This document shows positions 9,372 through 19,505 of a stretch of DNA of 64,000 nucleotides, piece after piece (positions within the stretch are counted from its first letter, which is position 1; each line of letters begins with the position of its first letter). The notes under the pieces are model-generated. The model did no database searches and was not told where the DNA came from. It saw nothing but the letters and a program-made list of their open reading frames with translations. The position numbers were made by a program, and so were the translations under genes. This stretch comes from Aliiroseovarius sediminilitoris (GTDB lineage Bacteria; Pseudomonadota; Alphaproteobacteria; Rhodobacterales; Rhodobacteraceae): contig NZ_FOJB01000003.1 in NCBI RefSeq assembly GCF_900109955.1, positions 93,843-157,842 of the forward strand, written 5' to 3'.

Positions 9372-11093
9372 TCAGTTCCAGGACGCAATCAGCTCGTCAT
9401 AGCTGACCGTCTTGGGCTCTTCGTCTTCGTTGGCAAGTTTGGCCTTGGGCGAACCCGGCTGGCTCAGCCAGTATTCCGGATCCTGTTCTTCGTTCATCTT
9501 CGGGCCAATATCGCCCTGGATGCCGGCGCGTTCAAGACGCTCCAGAACCCGTTCCTGGTCAGCACACAGACTGTCCAGAGCTTCCTGCGGAGTTTTCGCA
9601 CCGGACATAGCGTCGCCGATATTCTGCCACCACAGTTGCGCGAGCTTCGGATAATCCGGAACGTTGGTGCCGGTCGGCGACCATGCAACACGGGCCGGCG
9701 AACGATAGAACTCGATCAGACCGCCAAGTTTGTCGGCACGCTCGGTGAAGCTCTCATGCTGGATTGTGCTTTCACGGATAAACGTCAGACCCACATGCGC
9801 TTTCTTCACGTCCACAGTCTTGGATGTGACGAACTGGGCATAGAGCCACGCCGCCTTGGCACGATCAACCGGGGTCGACTTCATCAGCGTCCAGGATCCA
9901 ACGTCCTGATAGCCGATCTTGGTGCCTTCGGTCCAATACGCGCCATGCGGTGACGGCGCCATGCGCCATTTCGGCGTGCCGTCCTCGTTCATCACCGGCA
10001 GGTCGGGAATGACCGTTGCGGCGGTAAACGCGGTGTACCAGAACATCTGCTGGGCGACGTTACCCTGCGCAGGAATTGGGCCTGCCTCAGAGAAGGTCAT
10101 ACCAGCCGCCGCAGGGGGCGAGTACTTCTCAAGCCACTCGATGGCCTTGGTCACGGCGTAGACGGCAGCGGGGCCATTGGTAGCACCCCCACGCGCGACG
10201 CACGAGCCGACGGGCTGCGAGTTCTCGTTCACGCGAATGCCCCATTCGTCAACCGGCAACCCGTTCGGCTCACCCTTGTCGCCCGCACCGGCCATGGACA
10301 GCCACGCATCGGTGTAGCGCCAGCCAAGCGATGGGTCTTTCTTGCCATAGTCCATATTGCCAAAGACTTCGCCCTCGACGCCCATATGCGACAGGTCGCG
10401 ACCGGTGAAGAATTCGGCAATGTCCTCGTATGCGGACCAGTTGACCGGAACGCCAAGGTCGTAGCCATAGGCTTCCTTGAAGTCGGCCTTGTTCTTGTCG
10501 TCATTGAACCAATCGTAGCGGAACCAATACAGGTTGGCGAACTGCTGATCAGGTAACTGATAAAGCTTGCCATCGGGCGCGGTCGTAAACTGCAGGCCGA
10601 TGAAATCATCAAGATCAAGTCCGGGGTTGGTCACGTCCGCGCCTTCGCCGGCCATCCAGTCGGTCAGGTTGCGGGCTTGCTGATAGCGCCAGTGGGTGCC
10701 GATCAGATCGCTGTCATTGATATAGGCGTCATAGATATTCTCGCCCGACTGCATCTGGGTTTGCAGCTTTTCCACCACATCGCCTTCGCCGATCAGGTCA
10801 TGTGTGACCTTGATGCCGGTGATTGCCGTGAAGGCCGGGGCAAGAACCTGGCTTTCGTATTCGTGGGTGGTGATGGTTTCCGAGACAACCTTGATTTCCA
10901 TACCAGTAAACGGAGCGGCAGCATCGATGAAGAACTGCATCTCGGCTTCTTGCGCGGCACGGTCAAGCGACGAAAGATCGCCGATTTCAGCATCGAGAAA
11001 GGCCTGCGCCTCCTCCATGCCCGCAAAAGCGGTACTTCCCAGCAAGGTCAAGGCCATTGCCAGGGATGTGGTTGATTTCAACGTCAAGTTCAT
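9372..11093 (-). CDS. glpV: Glycerol ABC transporter periplasmic binding protein
   Basis: A 573-residue extracellular solute-binding protein with an N-terminal signal peptide ([19 protein letters not shown], cleavage near AFA-G). It is the binding component of the glycerol importer encoded by the five genes upstream. The length is greater than usual sugar-binding proteins and matches GlpV of rhizobial and Rhodobacterales glp operons. It ends with a strong hairpin and is followed by glpK. Assignment rests on family resemblance and on the unmistakable operon context. Confidence 0.9.
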   Translation of the reverse strand: MNLTLKSTTSLAMALTLLGSTAFAGMEEAQAFLDAEIGDLSSLDRAAQEAEMQFFIDAAAPFTGMEIKVVSETITTHEYESQVLAPAFTAITGIKVTHDLIGEGDVVEKLQTQMQSGENIYDAYINDSDLIGTHWRYQQARNLTDWMAGEGADVTNPGLDLDDFIGLQFTTAPDGKLYQLPDQQFANLYWFRYDWFNDDKNKADFKEAYGYDLGVPVNWSAYEDIAEFFTGRDLSHMGVEGEVFGNMDYGKKDPSLGWRYTDAWLSMAGAGDKGEPNGLPVDEWGIRVNENSQPVGSCVARGGATNGPAAVYAVTKAIEWLEKYSPPAAAGMTFSEAGPIPAQGNVAQQMFWYTAFTAATVIPDLPVMNEDGTPKWRMAPSPHGAYWTEGTKIGYQDVGSWTLMKSTPVDRAKAAWLYAQFVTSKTVDVKKAHVGLTFIRESTIQHESFTERADKLGGLIEFYRSPARVAWSPTGTNVPDYPKLAQLWWQNIGDAMSGAKTPQEALDSLCADQERVLERLERAGIQGDIGPKMNEEQDPEYWLSQPGSPKAKLANEDEEPKTVSYDELIASWN

Positions 11094-11187
11094 GTGGATC
11101 CTCCCAATTGTAGGAACTTGGTTGCGACGAAGGCGGCGCCCGTTTCGGTTTCTCAGGCCCTGTCGGGTGTCGCCGGTTTGCCATTTG

Positions 11188-11460
11188 CTACACCCAGCGG
11201 AAGACCGCCGCGGCGTAGATCAGGCAGACGATCAGTGCAAAAGGTTGGTTTGCGCCGACCAATCCAAGCCAGGCCAAATTGATAAAGGCCGAGCCGAGAA
11301 GGGTAATGAAGAGGCGGTCGCCTCTGGTGGTTTCGATCCGCAAAACGCCAACGCGCGGCGTTTCGGGGAATCTGATTGCCAGCACCGTGAACGTGATCAG
11401 CAGACTCGCGATGACCATGAAGAAAATCGCGGTCGGCCATGTCCATGCCATCCATTCCAT
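11188..11460 (-). CDS. glpU: DUF2160 small membrane protein of the glycerol transporter operon
   Basis: A 90-residue protein with two clear membrane stretches (about residues 7-27 and 55-85) and almost no soluble part. It corresponds to the DUF2160 family, found almost only between permease and binding-protein genes of glp operons, where it is called glpU. Its role is unknown; it may be an accessory subunit of the GlpPQ permease. It lies 24 bp after glpQ and 94 bp before glpV. Confidence 0.85.
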   Translation of the reverse strand: MEWMAWTWPTAIFFMVIASLLITFTVLAIRFPETPRVGVLRIETTRGDRLFITLLGSAFINLAWLGLVGANQPFALIVCLIYAAAVFRWV

Positions 11461-11484
11461 AATACAGCCCTCCTTGATTCAGGC

Positions 11485-12333
11485 TTACACGCGACCCAGG
11501 GCAAAGCCCTTGGCGATGTAGTTGCGGACAAAATAGATCACCAGCGCACCGGGCACGATGGTCAGCACCCCGGCAGCCGCCAGCACGCCCCAGTCGATAC
11601 CCGCGGCACCCTGCGTCCGTGTCATGATTGCGGAAATCGGCTTGGCATCCACCGTGGTCAGGGTGCGGCTGAGCAGCAGTTCGACCCACGAGAACATGAA
11701 GCAGAAAAACGCGGCCACCCCGATCCCACTGGCAATCAGCGGCGTGAAGATTTTCACGAAGAACCTGCCGAAGCTGTAGCCGTCGATATAGGCCGTCTCG
11801 TCGATCTCTTTCGGCACGCCACGCATGAACCCTTCCAGGATCCACACCGCCAGCGGCACGTTGAAAAGCGTATGCGCCAGTGCGACCGCGATGTGCGTGT
11901 CGAACAACCCGACCGAGCTGTAGAGCTGGAAGAACGGCAAGGCAAAGACCGCGGGCGGCGCCATCCGGTTGGTCAGCAGCCAGAAGAACAGATGCTTGTC
12001 ACCCATGAAGTGGTAACGGCTGAACGCATAGGCCGCCGGCAGCGCCACCGCCAAGCTGATCACGGTGTTGATGGTCACATAGATGATCGAGTTGACATAC
12101 CCCATATACCAAGCCGGATCGGTCAATATCGTCCGGTAGTTCGACAGCGTCAGATCCTTGGGAAACAGGGTGAACTGGTTCAGGATCTCGGTGTTGGTCT
12201 TCAGGCTCATGTTCAACAGCCAATAGATCGGCAGCAGCAGGAAAACGAGATAAAGGGTCATTACAACTGTGCGGCTGTTGATCCAGCTCAGGCCGAAACC
12301 GCCTTTTGATTTGGTCGCTGTCATATCGGTCAT
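11485..12333 (-). CDS. glpQ: Glycerol ABC transporter permease
   Basis: A 282-residue carbohydrate-type (MalG-like) inner-membrane permease with six predicted helices. The cytoplasmic EAA loop appears as EGFMRGVPKEIDETAYIDGYS, with the G about 17 residues after the start of the motif, which docks an ATPase subunit. It is 3 bp after glpP and 24 bp before glpU. It should pair with GlpP to form the glycerol channel of the importer. Confidence 0.92.
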   Translation of the reverse strand: MTDMTATKSKGGFGLSWINSRTVVMTLYLVFLLLPIYWLLNMSLKTNTEILNQFTLFPKDLTLSNYRTILTDPAWYMGYVNSIIYVTINTVISLAVALPAAYAFSRYHFMGDKHLFFWLLTNRMAPPAVFALPFFQLYSSVGLFDTHIAVALAHTLFNVPLAVWILEGFMRGVPKEIDETAYIDGYSFGRFFVKIFTPLIASGIGVAAFFCFMFSWVELLLSRTLTTVDAKPISAIMTRTQGAAGIDWGVLAAAGVLTIVPGALVIYFVRNYIAKGFALGRV

Positions 12334-12336
12334 TGT

Positions 12337-13205
<869 letters not shown>

Positions 13206-13206
<1 letters not shown>

Positions 13207-14309
13207 CAGACGGCCCCTCCCACGGGTTCGTTTTGTGCACCAGACGGCGCGACGCGCCAGTCATTCGCATAGACGTTGACACGACCGGCATCGAAGGTGA
13301 TGCGGTTCATATCCGCGCCGATCTCTTCGCCTTCATTGGCAATGATATTGATGTCACGACCGAAAAATTCGGCGCGAACGATCTTGTGACGACCCACATC
13401 CTCGACCCGGTTCAGCTTGACCGGAAGGCCGCCTTCGGACACCAGTCTTGTGTATTCCGGGCGCACGCCGATCTCGACCTTGCCGCTTTGCGGCGCGTAT
13501 CCGGCACCAAGCGGGATCTCGACCCCGTCGATCACCGCCGTGTCGCCCCGGACCGACGCTTCCAGCAGGTTCATTCCGGGCGAGCCGATGAAGAAGCCAA
13601 CGAAGGTGTGCGCGGGCCGCTCGAACAATTCCTCGGGTGTGCCGATCTGCACAACCCGGCCATCATACATCACCACCACCTTGTCCGCGAAGGTCAAGGC
13701 TTCGGTCTGGTCGTGGGTGACATAGATCATCGTGTGACCAAATTCGTGGTGCAGTGATTTCAACTGCGTGCGCAATTCCCACTTCATATGCGGGTCGATC
13801 ACCGTCAGCGGTTCATCAAACAACAGCGCGTTCACGTCCTCGCGCACCATGCCCCGGCCAAGGCTGATCTTCTGTTTGGCATCGGCGGTCAGGCCGCGCG
13901 CCTTGCGATCCAGCTCGGCCTCCATGCCGATCATCTTGCCGATCTGCTGAACCCGCTGGGCGACATAACTGGCATCCGCGCCTCGGTTCTTCAGCGGAAA
14001 CGCCAGATTTTCGCGCACCGTCATGGTGTCATAGACCACCGGGAACTGGAACACCTGGGCGATGTTTCGCTCTGCGGTGGGCGCATAGGTGACATCGCGG
14101 TCATTGAACAGGATGCGGCCCTGACTGGGATGCAACAGGCCCGAGATGATGTTCAGCAACGTGGACTTGCCACAACCGGATGACCCCAGCAAGGCATAAG
14201 CCTCGCCATCCACCCAGTCATGGTTCAGCTCTTTCAACGCGAAGTCATCTTCGCTGGTCGGGTTGGGCAGATAGGAATGCGCCAGATTATCAAGGGTGAT
14301 CTTTGCCAT
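13206..14309 (-). CDS. glpT: Glycerol ABC transporter ATP-binding protein (second ATPase)
   Basis: A 367-residue MalK-like ATPase. Walker A is GSSGCGKST (about residues 42-50); Walker B is LLFDEPLTVID, followed by the H-loop YVTHDQTEAL. The usual LSGGQ signature is replaced by KISLGRGM, a divergence seen in this operon family. A C-terminal TOBE-type regulatory domain covers about residues 235-360. It is 13 bp after glpS and overlaps glpP. Two dissimilar ATPases in one operon imply a heterodimeric motor. Confidence 0.92.
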
Positions 14310-14322
14310 GGGTCAGGTCTCC

Positions 14323-15411
14323 TCAGGCGGCCATTGCGTAGGACGCGGGCGCAACCAGTTTGCCGCTTTCATCGAACACATAGACATGAGCCGGGTCGAG
14401 ATAGACGCTTAGATCGGCACCCAGTTTCAGGTCATGCACGCCATGGATCAAACCGACCCAGCGCTCTCCGTGGTGATCAAGGTGAATAAACGTCTCTGAT
14501 CCCGTCAGTTCGGTCACAACAAGCCGCGTTGCGAATTGCAATGCGTCAGAAGAATGACTTTGGATCTCCAGATGGTTCGGGCGGAATCCGGCGGTGTATT
14601 TGCCGTCGTCAAGATCGGCCAGGCTTCCGCTCGCGGTTGCTGACTGGCCTTCGCCGAACATAAGCTTGTCGCCTGCCTTTGTGACCGGCAGAAAATTCAT
14701 CGGCGGATCGCTGAACACGCGGGCTGTGGTTGCATCCACCGGCTTGCGATAGACGGTTGGCGTCGGCCCGAACTGCGTCACCCGACCTTCCCACAACGTC
14801 GCGGTATTGCCACCCAACAAAAGCGCCTCTTCCGGTTCCGTGGTGGCATAGACAAAAATGCTGCCCGCCTCTTCGAATATCTTGGGAATTTCGATGCGCA
14901 TTTCCTCGCGCAGCTTGTAATCCAGGTTGGCCAGAGGTTCGTCCAGCAAAACCAGCCCCGCGTCCTTGACCAACGCCCGCGCCAGCGCGCAGCGCTGTTG
15001 CTGGCCGCCCGACAATTCCAGAGGTTTGCGGTCAAGCAGCGGCGTCAATTGCATCATGTCAGCGGACTTTTTCACGGCGGCGTCAATCTCGCTCGTGCTC
15101 TTGCCCAGAAGTCGCAAGGGCGAGGCGATGTTGTCGTAAACCGTCATCGAGGGGTAATTGATGAACTGCTGGTAAACCATGGCGACCTTGCGATCCTGCA
15201 CCCGCATACCGGTCACATCCTCGCCATTCCAAAGAATGCGACCGTCGTTGGGCACATCCAGTCCAGCCATCAGACGCATCAAGCTGGTCTTGCCCGACAG
15301 CGTCGGCCCAAGCAGCACATTCATCGTGCCGCTCTGTAACTCCAGGTCAGTGGGATGGATGTGCACCTGCCCATCCATTCGTTTGGTGACGCCGTCTAGC
15401 ATCAAAGTCAT
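14323..15411 (-). CDS. glpS: Glycerol ABC transporter ATP-binding protein (first ATPase)
   Basis: A 362-residue ABC ATPase. Walker A is GPTLSGKTS, the signature is LSGGQQQRCALARAL, and Walker B is LVLLDEPLANLD. A TOBE-like C-terminal domain follows. Usual Walker A glycine is replaced by leucine-serine (GPTLSGKT), but lysine and threonine are kept. The H-loop is VYATTEPEEAL, so the histidine that normally follows Walker B is a threonine; the heterodimer may have one degenerate ATP site. Located 27 bp after glpD. Confidence 0.9.
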   Translation of the reverse strand: MTLMLDGVTKRMDGQVHIHPTDLELQSGTMNVLLGPTLSGKTSLMRLMAGLDVPNDGRILWNGEDVTGMRVQDRKVAMVYQQFINYPSMTVYDNIASPLRLLGKSTSEIDAAVKKSADMMQLTPLLDRKPLELSGGQQQRCALARALVKDAGLVLLDEPLANLDYKLREEMRIEIPKIFEEAGSIFVYATTEPEEALLLGGNTATLWEGRVTQFGPTPTVYRKPVDATTARVFSDPPMNFLPVTKAGDKLMFGEGQSATASGSLADLDDGKYTAGFRPNHLEIQSHSSDALQFATRLVVTELTGSETFIHLDHHGERWVGLIHGVHDLKLGADLSVYLDPAHVYVFDESGKLVAPASYAMAA

Positions 15412-15438
15412 TTTCGTCCTCCGCTAACGCAAAGCCCC

Positions 15439-17040
15439 CTATCCGGTGGCCCGCGCCTCCCCATTCGTGTCGGCTTTGGCCATCCAGTCGTCCAAGGCCA
15501 GTATTTGTTCGGCGGTCATCCGCAGACCCAACTTGCTGCGCCGCCAGACCACATCCCCGGCCTGTCGGGCGAATTCCCTGGTCATCAGCCAGCGCAGCTC
15601 TGCTTCGGTCAGCGTGGCGCCAAAGTCGTGACCCAAATCCGAAACCGATCGCGCCGTTTTCAAAATCTTCCAGGCATCAGTCCCATATGCGCGGATCATG
15701 CGTTCGGCCCAAAAGGTGTCAAGAAAGCCGTACTCCCGCTGCAACCGGGCCACCAGATCCGGCTTCTCACTCACTTTGAAATCACCGCCCGCCAGCGTCA
15801 CACCCGCTGTCCATTGGCCCGGCAATTCCGGAAAAAACCGACCGATCCTATCCATCGCCGATTCCGCAAGACGGCGATAGGTGGTGATCTTTCCGCCAAA
15901 CACATTGAGCAGCGGCGCACCACCTTCCGTATCCACCTTCAGCGTATAGTCACGCGTTGCTGCGGTGGCCGAACTTGCCCCGTCGTCGTAAAGCGGGCGC
16001 ACACCGGAATAGGTCCAGACGATATCATCGCGGCTGATATCCCGCTTGAAATACTGATTGGCGAACGCGATCAGATAATCCTGTTCAGCCTCGGTGCAGA
16101 CCGGTTCGATCGACGGGTCCTCATGATCCTGATCGGTGGTGCCGATCAGCGTGAAATCCTGTTCATAGGGAATGGCGAAGATAATCCGCCCGTCCGTGCC
16201 CTGGAAAAAATAGCATTTGTCGTGATCGTAAAGCCGCCGGGTCACAATATGGCTGCCGCGCACCAGCCTTACGCCATCTTGCGCTTTGCTGCGCACAGCG
16301 TTCTTGATGATATCACCCACCCAAGGCCCGCCTGCATTGACAAGCATACGCGCATGGAACAGCGATGTCTCACCCGTTGTGCGATTTTCCGTCTCGATCC
16401 GCCAATGATCGCCCTCGCGCCTTGCCGAGGTAACTTTGGTGCCAACCATGATCCTGGCGCCGCGCTCTGCCGCGTCGCGGGCGTTCAACGCCACAAGCCG
16501 CGCATCATCGACCCAGCAATCTGAATATTCATACGCTTTCACAAAGCGGTCGTCCAATGGCGCACCTTCCGGTCCGGCGCTCAGGTCAACCGTCGTTGTG
16601 CCCGGCAGGAGCTTTCGCCCGCCAAGATGGTCATACATGAAAAGACCCAGACGGATCAGCCATGCCGGGCGTCGCCCACGCAGCCAGGGCATGAAGATCT
16701 TCAGCAATTTCGAGGTCGGCGTCTCCCCTTCGAACCGCATATCCTTGTGATACGGCAGCACGAAGCGCATTGGCCAACTGATATGCGGCATTGCCTGAAG
16801 CAGCGTTTCACGCTCCATCAACGCTTCGCGCACCAGACGAAACTCAAAATATTCCAGATACCGCAACCCGCCATGAAACAGCTTTGTTGATGCCGACGAC
16901 GTAGCCGACGCCAGGTCTTCCATCTCGGCCAAAGCGACGGACATCCCACGTCCAGAGGCATCCCGCGCGATGCCGCACCCATTGATTCCGCCACCGATGA
17001 TGAAAAGATCGAAGGCATTATCGGTGGCAGCAGCCGGCAT
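15439..17040 (-). CDS. glpD: Aerobic glycerol-3-phosphate dehydrogenase
   Basis: A 533-residue FAD enzyme that oxidises glycerol-3-phosphate to dihydroxyacetone phosphate and passes electrons to ubiquinone at the membrane. The FAD-binding DLFIIGGGINGCGIARDASGRG motif lies at the N-terminus, and ASTKLFHGGLRYLEYFEF is the conserved GlpD block. The ATG at 17040 has GGGGGGAA just upstream; a TTG four codons earlier is the alternative. It is the first gene of the glycerol operon and divergent from glpR. Confidence 0.95.
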   Translation of the reverse strand: MPAAATDNAFDLFIIGGGINGCGIARDASGRGMSVALAEMEDLASATSSASTKLFHGGLRYLEYFEFRLVREALMERETLLQAMPHISWPMRFVLPYHKDMRFEGETPTSKLLKIFMPWLRGRRPAWLIRLGLFMYDHLGGRKLLPGTTTVDLSAGPEGAPLDDRFVKAYEYSDCWVDDARLVALNARDAAERGARIMVGTKVTSARREGDHWRIETENRTTGETSLFHARMLVNAGGPWVGDIIKNAVRSKAQDGVRLVRGSHIVTRRLYDHDKCYFFQGTDGRIIFAIPYEQDFTLIGTTDQDHEDPSIEPVCTEAEQDYLIAFANQYFKRDISRDDIVWTYSGVRPLYDDGASSATAATRDYTLKVDTEGGAPLLNVFGGKITTYRRLAESAMDRIGRFFPELPGQWTAGVTLAGGDFKVSEKPDLVARLQREYGFLDTFWAERMIRAYGTDAWKILKTARSVSDLGHDFGATLTEAELRWLMTREFARQAGDVVWRRSKLGLRMTAEQILALDDWMAKADTNGEARATG

Positions 17041-17105
17041 GGTTCCCCCCAAGGTTAGCGCTCGATACTGTTTTAACAGCTCACCTATAAAAAGAAAGTT
17101 GTTTG

Positions 17106-17121
17106 TTTTCGTTTATTTTCG
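17106..17121. promoter_or_regulatory. Candidate GlpR operator in the glpD-glpR intergenic region
   Basis: The 309-bp intergenic region between divergent glpD and glpR is strikingly AT-rich around 17090-17160. It contains a direct repeat TTTTCG-N4-TTTTCG at 17106-17121 with a 10-bp period, resembling the TTTCG-type half-sites bound by DeoR-family repressors. It lies 66-81 bp upstream of the glpD ATG. The rest of the region has AT-rich tracts suitable for two divergent promoters, but I cannot fix -10/-35 boxes with confidence. Confidence 0.4.
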
Positions 17122-17349
17122 ATTTTTGTAGGAATATGAAATTTAAGAACAATTTACTGCATTCAACGGAATGAATTGATCGTTCTGGCTCCGATTTGAT
17201 CAGAATCGCGGTCTGAAAAGAAAAATTTCACTCGAATCGGGCAGGCTCTTTCAGCGCCTCTGTGCAAAAAGAGCGCAAGGCAATTGCGGCTTCGTTCGTT
17301 TTCTTGTAATTTCCTTTGGAAACAGCAGGAAGCGCATGCGCCCGACCAT

Positions 17350-18117
17350 ATGTCCCAAGTTTTCCGTCACACAGAAATTCTGACCATCGCGCGCCGCGAG
17401 GGGAAAGTGACGGTCGAAGATCTGGCGGAACAGTTCGGTGTGACACTGCAAACAATCCGCCGCGATTTGACCGACCTTGCCGATGCGGGCCGGTTGGAGC
17501 GGGTGCATGGCGGCGCCGTCCTGCCCTCCGGGACCACCAATATCGGCTATGAAGAACGGCGCGCCCTGAACGCAGAGGTCAAGCGGAACATCGCGGTGTC
17601 CTGTGCTGCGCAGATCCCCGATGACGCATCGGTGTTTTTGAACATCGGCACCAGCACCGAAGCGGTGGCGACGGAGCTTCTGGGCCACAAGAACCTGATG
17701 GTCGTGACCAACAACATGAACGTCGCCAATATCCTGGTGGCCAATCCCGACTGCGAGATTGTGGTGGTCGGCGGCACCCTGCGCAGGTCAGATGGCGGGT
17801 TGGTCGGCAGCCTGACCACGGCAGCCATCAGTCGGTTCAAATTCGACATCGCGGTGATCGGGTGCTCGGCGATGGACATTGACGGCGACCTGCTGGATTT
17901 CGACCTTCAGGAAGTCGGTGTCAGCCAATCCATTATCCGGCAGTCACGTCGGGCCTTTCTGGTTGCCGATGTCTCCAAACTGACCCGGAAGGCCCCGGCG
18001 AAGATTGCGTCCCTTTCCGAATTGGATGCCTTTTTCACAGATCAGCCCCTGCCCCCCAGCTTGGCCGAAAAATGCCGCAACTGGGGCGTCAATGTCGTGG
18101 TGGCTGGCCGATCATAG
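17350..18117 (+). CDS. glpR: DeoR-family repressor of the glycerol operon
   Basis: A 255-residue DeoR-type regulator. The N-terminal helix-turn-helix is VEDLAEQFGVTLQTIRRDLTDLADAGRLERVHGGA. The C-terminal sensor domain has the DeoR signatures FLNIGTSTEAVA and VVVGGTLRRSDGGLVG. It is divergent from glpD, the usual place of GlpR, whose ligand is glycerol-3-phosphate. The ATG at 17350 was chosen because MSQVFRHTEI is the normal start of the family; an in-frame TTG lies at 17284, and no strong ribosome site is present at either. Confidence 0.9.
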   Translation: MSQVFRHTEILTIARREGKVTVEDLAEQFGVTLQTIRRDLTDLADAGRLERVHGGAVLPSGTTNIGYEERRALNAEVKRNIAVSCAAQIPDDASVFLNIGTSTEAVATELLGHKNLMVVTNNMNVANILVANPDCEIVVVGGTLRRSDGGLVGSLTTAAISRFKFDIAVIGCSAMDIDGDLLDFDLQEVGVSQSIIRQSRRAFLVADVSKLTRKAPAKIASLSELDAFFTDQPLPPSLAEKCRNWGVNVVVAGRS

Positions 18118-18263
18118 GTCGCAGGCCATGGCCTGCTTGCAGCGGTGTATCATCTGAACGCTCCTTGGAATTGCTGCATTTTTCACGCACCCATCCCGTT
18201 CAGTTTTTCAGCACTGCCATATTGTCGGCGCGTCAGCCGATCCAGACCGGATCGCTGCCGAGC

Positions 18264-18984
18264 GGACCGTTGCATTAATCGGATTAGGCTGAGTTGATTT
18301 TTGAGGCGGGGCACTCTGTTATGCGGTGGGCTCAAACAGCTCTCTGATGAACTCGATTTCGCCCTTGGTGCCTTGTTGTTTGCGATGGATGTGGCCGCGT
18401 TTGATGGTCCTGATGGTCTCGATCCCGCTCAGGGCTGCTTTGGCGGCACCCCAAGAGCCGCTGCAGCGCGACATCGTCGCTCTCGATCCGAATGTTTTGC
18501 CATTTTCTGTCGATGTGCCTGATGCTGTTGAAATGTGGGTCATATCGGTGATTGATCTCGCGGATGACGCGCCGATAGCCGTGGGCTTTGTTGGTTCAGA
18601 TCGTGACCGGCCGATGCAGCCGAACGCGTTCAATCACCTTGCGCACGAAGGCCTTGGCAGCTTTAGCGTGCCGCCGACACGGATATAGGTTTCATCCACA
18701 TGCCAATCGACGCTTGCGCGGCGCAGAGGTTGCTCGGTTCGCTTTGTCAACTCAGGTTCAAACTTCTGAACCCAACGATACACCGTCGATCGGTCGATCG
18801 TGACACCGCGCTCTTCCAGTAGATCTGCGAGATCTAGATTGGGCAGCGTATAACGCAGATACCGCGGCTCGGCACATAGAATAATGTCTCGCGCGAAGCG
18901 GTCGTGTTTGAATGGCGATTTACGTGGCATGAGCAACCTCAAAAACATGATCGGGGCCAAATGGCATGGTTAATGCAACAGTCC
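18264..18984 (-). mobile_element. Decayed IS6-family insertion sequence
   Basis: A 721-bp element bounded by imperfect terminal inverted repeats: GGACCGTTGCATTAA at 18264-18278 and, inverted, TTAATGCAACAGTCC at 18970-18984 (14 of 15 match). These resemble the GGCACTGTTGCAAA ends of the IS6/IS26 family. It carries one broken transposase gene. Typical members are about 0.8 kb, so some 80-90 bp are missing. The 8-bp flanks (TGCCGAGC and CTGCGCAA) do not match, so no target duplication is left. It separates the glycerol region from the plasmid maintenance region. Confidence 0.8.
18319..18930 (-). pseudogene. IS6-family transposase, frameshifted with internal deletion
   Basis: The N-terminal part reads MPRKSPFKHDRFARDIILC, then the helix-turn-helix region ERGVTIDRSTVYRWVQKFEPEL and the first catalytic Asp in DWHVDETYIRVGG. 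Immediately after this (about 18685) the frame is lost: the normal WRYLWRAVD block is absent and the sequence resumes in another frame with KAFVRKVIERVRLHRPVTI and an in-frame stop, then INHRYDPHFNSIRHIDRKWQN. The C-terminal GIETIRTIKRGHIHRKQQG is again in a different frame. It cannot make an active transposase. Confidence 0.85.
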
Positions 18985-19203
18985 CTGCGCAAGAGTGTTA
19001 CCCGACATAAACGCAACATGTTCAACGGTTTCGGAGCTGCGCACCGTGACCCCGGATGGGATCTGGGATATCCTGTCATTCGTCGCCAGGTGTGGTTGGA
19101 AGGTGGTTCGATCGGTCGAGAGCCGTCCGATCCGCCCCTCACAACACGGCGCTTATTGCCGCAGAGCACCACACAAACCGCCGCGCCTTGCAAGACGTCA
19201 CCA

Positions 19204-19232
19204 TGTCCAATAAAGCCGCAAATTATCGGACA
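19204..19232. repeat. Inverted repeat resembling a tyrosine-recombinase core site
   Basis: TGTCCAATAA at 19204-19213 and TTATCGGACA at 19223-19232 form 10-bp inverted arms (9 of 10 matching) around a 9-bp spacer. This arm-spacer-arm layout is like crossover sites of tyrosine recombinases (for example Xer dif/cer sites) but could also be the end of a lost mobile element. No recombinase gene is nearby. Confidence 0.4.
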
Positions 19233-19261
19233 TAACTTACCCAGTGCATGGATGCCGGATA

Positions 19262-19399
19262 GTCTCACCAATAGTGGCTCAAATCGGCGTCCAGTCTCAC
19301 ATACCCTGAATCGGTTTCAGAAATGCGACACAGGCAAACCCTTGAAACCAAACGGAACGCAGTCTCAGAAAATCCAGAAATCCGACACTGAGACTGGAC
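19262..19399. repeat. Cluster of AGTCTCA heptamers with an 11-bp inverted pair
   Basis: AGTCTCA occurs at 19262, 19294 and 19361, and as its complement TGAGACT at 19389. Two copies are embedded in a perfect inverted pair, GTCCAGTCTCA (19290-19300) and TGAGACTGGAC (19389-19399). The position, between the IS remnant and parB, suggests a protein-binding array or the footprint of a lost element. Confidence 0.45.
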
Positions 19400-19470
19400 A
19401 TCCAGCCGGATCAAAGGCCGACCAATCTCAAACACCCTCGATCAGAATATCCAGCGCGCCCTGCCCGGCT

Positions 19471-19486
19471 GTCCCCACGGGGACAT
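19471..19486. promoter_or_regulatory. Candidate parS (ParB-binding) palindrome, copy 1
   Basis: TGTCCCCACGGGGACA is a 16-bp palindrome with 7-bp arms and a 2-bp centre, the same architecture as the chromosomal parS TGTTTCACGTGAAACA. It sits 20 bp beyond the parB stop codon. A perfect version occurs inside parA at 20888-20903. Confidence 0.6.
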
Positions 19487-19505
19487 GGCAGTCTGGCGCC
19501 CGCGC

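Larger units (their letters stand above)
18985..19505. other. Non-coding stretch downstream of parB with repeats
   Basis: No convincing gene is seen in these 521 bp. It contains an inverted repeat at 19204-19232, four AGTCTCA heptamers (three direct, one inverted) between 19262 and 19395, a pair of 11-bp inverted repeats at 19290-19300/19389-19399, and the parS-like palindrome at 19471-19486. These look like cis-acting plasmid maintenance sites. Confidence 0.6.

Noticed and set aside
10804..12309. 501-codon open frame on the + strand
   Set aside because: Antisense to glpV, glpU and glpQ; His/Arg/Glu-rich composition and no motif.
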